16,298 bases of DNA from SIG440 sp045578305. Its GTDB lineage: Bacteria; Bacillota; Clostridia; Monoglobales; Monoglobaceae. The position numbers and the translations under genes were made by a program. Of the stretch, positions 13,996-16,298 are shown piece by piece (the stretch's first letter is position 1; every line of letters begins with the position of its first letter). Under the pieces are notes generated by a model that saw nothing but the letters and a program-made list of their open reading frames with translations, had not been told where the DNA came from and did no database searches. The stretch is from assembly GCA_045578305.1 (NCBI GenBank), contig JAZNKA010000026.1, forward strand, positions 1 through 16,298, read 5' to 3'.

Positions 13996-14001
13996 TATAA
14001 T
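13996..14001 (+). promoter_or_regulatory. Possible -10 box for the YkvI-like gene
   Basis: A perfect TATAAT lies 32 nt before the TTG start in an A/T-rich divergent region. No good -35 was found at the right distance, so support is weak. Confidence 0.3.
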
Positions 14002-14033
14002 ATACAGACATTCTTTGAAGGGAGCCTAAGGTT

Positions 14034-15068
14034 TTGAAAAAAGCACTAAATATTTCCTTTGTTTATATAGGGTTGGTCATTGGCGCAGGGTTTGCCTCGG
14101 GCCGCGAAATTTTTGAATATTTCAACACACCGTCGCGCACCGATTTTTCGGGGATTATTCTTGCTGCGCTAAGCTTTTCGCTTCTTTCATATATAATAAT
14201 GTCTCTTGCCAAGAGTTTCGGCACTTTTGACTTTGACGATTTTATACAATATACCGCGCCTAAACTTGCGCCGCTTGTAAAGCTGTTTATGTCAGCATTT
14301 ATGTTTTGCGGTTATTTTGTAATGCTTTCGGCAAGCGGAACTTTGTTTGAAGAAACCTTTTCGCTGCCATTCGGGATTGGTGTTTTTTTGCTGAGCTTCA
14401 TCTGCTTTTTGGTTTTTGTTTTTGATTTGTCGGGTATAGTCACCGTAAACACCATAATGGTGCCTGTTATGATTGCGGGCATGTCTTTTTTGTGCATTGT
14501 TTCAAGCGTATGCGGTTTGCCGGCATTTTCGGCTTTCGGAAAGCTTAAATCCAATCCGCTTGTCTCGTCGCTTTGCTATGTAAGCTACAACACCGTAACC
14601 GCAGGAGCAGTCCTTGTCCCGCTTGCAAAACTCGCATCCACAAAACAGCTTAAGCATGCAGCATTTATCAGCGGCTGCATCCTTGGTGTTTTGATTTTTG
14701 GCGTATGGTTTGCACTCAATCTTTGCTACGACAACTTTTTTTCGGCAGAGATGCCGCTTTTGGAGCTTGCAGCATTTTATGGGCATATTCCCCGCATCCT
14801 ATATGCAATTGTTCTTTTTATGGCGCTTTGCACCACAGCCATATCACACGGGTTTGGTATACTTTCAAAGTTTCATTTTAAAACCAGGACCGACCGTCTT
14901 ATTGCTGCCGCCGTTTTTTGTCTTGTTGCAATGCCTTTTGCCAAATTTGGCTTTTCGGTTCTTGTGTCAAAACTTTATTCCGGTTTTGGCTTTTTAGGAA
15001 TGTTTTGGACAGCGATTGTTATTTTTAGATACCTTAAGCCGAGGGGAATCAAAAGCAAAGAGCTGTGA
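14034..15068 (+). CDS. YkvI-family polytopic membrane protein
   Basis: A 344-residue integral membrane protein with about ten hydrophobic segments and short loops. The N-terminal IGAGFASGREIFEYF (about 16-30) is the hallmark of the YkvI family, which has a transporter-like (APC/LeuT-type) fold; the substrate is unknown. Other features are a helix break NPLVSSLCYVSYNTVTAG near 177-194 and a basic C-terminal tail. The start is TTG at 14034, with GGGAG 9 nt upstream (and AAGG closer). No ATG occurs before the conserved motif, and the next would remove it. It is a single-gene unit, divergent from rpmG and convergent with prmC; the stop codons are 4 nt apart. The family call rests on the N-terminal motif and topology. 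Confidence 0.8.
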   Translation: MKKALNISFVYIGLVIGAGFASGREIFEYFNTPSRTDFSGIILAALSFSLLSYIIMSLAKSFGTFDFDDFIQYTAPKLAPLVKLFMSAFMFCGYFVMLSASGTLFEETFSLPFGIGVFLLSFICFLVFVFDLSGIVTVNTIMVPVMIAGMSFLCIVSSVCGLPAFSAFGKLKSNPLVSSLCYVSYNTVTAGAVLVPLAKLASTKQLKHAAFISGCILGVLIFGVWFALNLCYDNFFSAEMPLLELAAFYGHIPRILYAIVLFMALCTTAISHGFGILSKFHFKTRTDRLIAAAVFCLVAMPFAKFGFSVLVSKLYSGFGFLGMFWTAIVIFRYLKPRGIKSKEL

Positions 15069-15081
15069 CAAATCACAGCTC
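15050..15081 (-). terminator. Terminator after prmC, shared with the converging stop codon
   Basis: A perfect 9-bp stem (15060-15068 with 15073-15081) around a 4-nt loop. On the minus strand it is followed by TTTGCTTTTG, a broken T run, so it should end prmC. On the plus strand GCCCAAAAC follows, so it is a poor terminator for the YkvI-like gene. Confidence 0.65.
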
Positions 15082-15909
15082 GCCCAAAACAACTCTTTCA
15101 ATCCCGGCTAAATCTTTCACAATTTTTATATCCTTAAATCTTTCTGACATAAATTCGCTCACATGATTTGCCTGGTCTATTCCCACCTCAAATGCAAGAA
15201 GCCCACCTTTTTGAAAAATTGCATTTTTTGAGATAAAGCGATAAAAATCCAATCCGTCCTCGCCCCCATCAAGCGCAAGGCACGGCTCGAAATCGCGTAC
15301 CTTTTTATCAAGGGTTTTTATATCTTCGCTTTTTATATATGGCGGATTTGAAACCACAACATCAGGAACAAAATTCAAATCAGAAAAACCTTCCAATATA
15401 TTATGGTGTCTGAATTCCACCCTGTCTGAAACCTTGTTTTTCTCGGCATTCTGCTTTGCAACCAAAATCGCATCCTTTGAGATATCAACCGCAAGAATAC
15501 GGGCGTCAGGCAAAAAATGTGCAAGGCTTACCGACACACATCCGCTCCCACAGCCAACCTCAAGAATTTCGGGAGATTCTTTGCCCTTGCAAAAATCAAT
15601 AACCGCCTCCACAAGAATCTCGGTGTCGCATCTTGGTATAAGTGTTGCCGGACTGACCGCAAACTCAAGCGACATAAACTCGCACTTGCCGACAACATAC
15701 TGGACAGGCTCGCCTGTTTTAAGTCTTTCCATCGCCGCATCAAAACTCTTTAGTTCTTCTGCCGAAATAGTTTTTTCGCCCAATATAATATCTGTTTTGC
15801 TAAACCCCAGACTTTTGAGTATATAATCCACATCTGCAAGCGGACTGTCATTTAGGCAAAGAGCAAGACTTTCTGCCGCTTTTTTTCTGACCTCTTTTAA
15901 TTTTACCAT
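15073..15909 (-). CDS. prmC: PrmC (HemK), release factor glutamine methyltransferase
   Basis: A 278-residue enzyme that methylates the glutamine of the GGQ motif in release factors RF1 and RF2 with S-adenosylmethionine. The N-terminal helical domain (about 1-75) recognises the release factor and includes GEPVQYVVGKCEFM. The Rossmann-type domain shows IPRCDTEILVE (about 91-101, usually IPRPDTE), SAM-binding EVGCGSG (about 117-123), AVDIS (about 140-144) and the catalytic NPPY (188-191). The ATG at 15909 lies 7 nt inside the upstream DUF1385 gene, with AGGA 4 nt before it, so translation is coupled. In many Firmicutes the order is DUF1385-prmC-prfA; here prfA does not follow. Confidence 0.96.
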   Translation of the reverse strand: MVKLKEVRKKAAESLALCLNDSPLADVDYILKSLGFSKTDIILGEKTISAEELKSFDAAMERLKTGEPVQYVVGKCEFMSLEFAVSPATLIPRCDTEILVEAVIDFCKGKESPEILEVGCGSGCVSVSLAHFLPDARILAVDISKDAILVAKQNAEKNKVSDRVEFRHHNILEGFSDLNFVPDVVVSNPPYIKSEDIKTLDKKVRDFEPCLALDGGEDGLDFYRFISKNAIFQKGGLLAFEVGIDQANHVSEFMSERFKDIKIVKDLAGIERVVLGEL

Positions 15910-16298
15910 TTGTCCTGTTCCTTGTTTTCGGGGATTACAGCAGTAAGTGCCGTGATTGCAACCTCTATTTGACTATCGTCAGGCTCGTTGGTGGTTATAT
16001 ATTGCAACCACTTTCCTGGTGCGCTTATCGCCGCAGTAAGACAGTTGTCGTGTCTGCCGGCAAATTTAATCACTTCATACGAAAGTCCTGCAACAACAGG
16101 CAGGAGCAAAAGCCTTAGTCCAAGTCTTACAAAAGGATTGTTCCACGAAATAAACGAGAATACTATCACACTTACAACCATAACAATAAGCAAAAAGCTT
16201 GTCCCGCAACGCGGATGAAGCCGCGACTGCGCTCTTACATTTTCGACCGTCAATTCAAGGCCTTTTTCGTAGCAATGTATTGACTTGTGCTCGGCTCC
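15903..16298 (-). CDS. DUF1385 (YqhQ-like) membrane protein, C-terminal part (cut by right edge)
   Basis: The frame is open from the right edge to a TAA at 15903-15905, giving 131 visible residues. It begins GAEHKSIHCYEKG, followed by LTVENVRAQSRLHPRCGTSF, which are the conserved core motifs of DUF1385. Two hydrophobic segments follow (FLLIVMVVSVIVFSF and LRLLLLPVVAGLSYEVI), then a conserved AGRHDN and a C-terminal region ending EVAITALTAV plus a charged tail. The family is a membrane protein of unknown biochemical function, named YqhQ in B. subtilis. It overlaps prmC by 7 nt, so the two are co-transcribed. The start lies outside the window; an in-frame TTG at 16253 is internal, because conserved residues continue upstream. 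Confidence 0.93.
   Translation of the reverse strand, partial: GAEHKSIHCYEKGLELTVENVRAQSRLHPRCGTSFLLIVMVVSVIVFSFISWNNPFVRLGLRLLLLPVVAGLSYEVIKFAGRHDNCLTAAISAPGKWLQYITTNEPDDSQIEVAITALTAVIPENKEQDKW

Overview
The window reads as chromosomal core sequence from a Gram-positive bacterium of the Bacillota, most likely an anaerobic member of the Clostridia. Three things suggest this. It has a complete ctsR-mcsA-mcsB-clpC heat-shock operon with a CtsR operator. Two cell-surface proteins carry S-layer homology (SLH) domains. The housekeeping promoters fit the TTGACA/TATAAT type and there is a Firmicutes-style L10 leader. No mobile element, CRISPR array, phage gene, rRNA or tRNA was seen. The window is compact, and no gap between genes exceeds about 250 bases.

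Positions 1-3456, minus strand: one promoter (3428-3456) drives an SLH-anchored N-acetylmuramoyl-L-alanine amidase. Next comes a U32-family Fe-S protein of the TrhP (tRNA U34 hydroxylation) type, whose start lies 59 nt inside the amidase gene. Then comes a second SLH protein that runs off the left edge. Positions 3490-4651, minus strand: azlC-azlD, a two-component branched-chain amino acid exporter, with its own promoter and terminator. Positions 4713-9293, plus strand: the class III heat-shock operon ctsR-mcsA-mcsB-clpC. It has a consensus promoter, a tandem CtsR operator just after the start site and a strong terminator. CtsR represses, the McsA/McsB arginine kinase tags proteins, and ClpC unfolds them for ClpP. 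ClpC has the ClpP-docking LGF loop.

Positions 9320-13952, minus strand: transcribed right to left this is rpmG-secE-nusG-rplK-rplA, then a new promoter and L10 leader attenuator, then rplJ-rplL, a terminator and trxB. rpoB and rpoC, which normally follow rplL, are absent; trxB sits there instead. The ribosomal region has three visible control layers: a leader before rpmG, a candidate L1-binding leader before rplK, and the L10 leader with mutually exclusive terminator and antiterminator pairings.

Positions 14034-15068, plus strand: a YkvI-like polytopic membrane protein, converging on prmC. prmC overlaps the 3' end of a DUF1385 (YqhQ-like) membrane protein gene that is cut by the right edge. 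The prmC and ykvI-like stop codons lie on the two arms of one 9-bp hairpin.

I did not find an undescribed system. The points most worth checking are gene-order breaks (rplJL without rpoBC, prmC without prfA) and RNA control elements.
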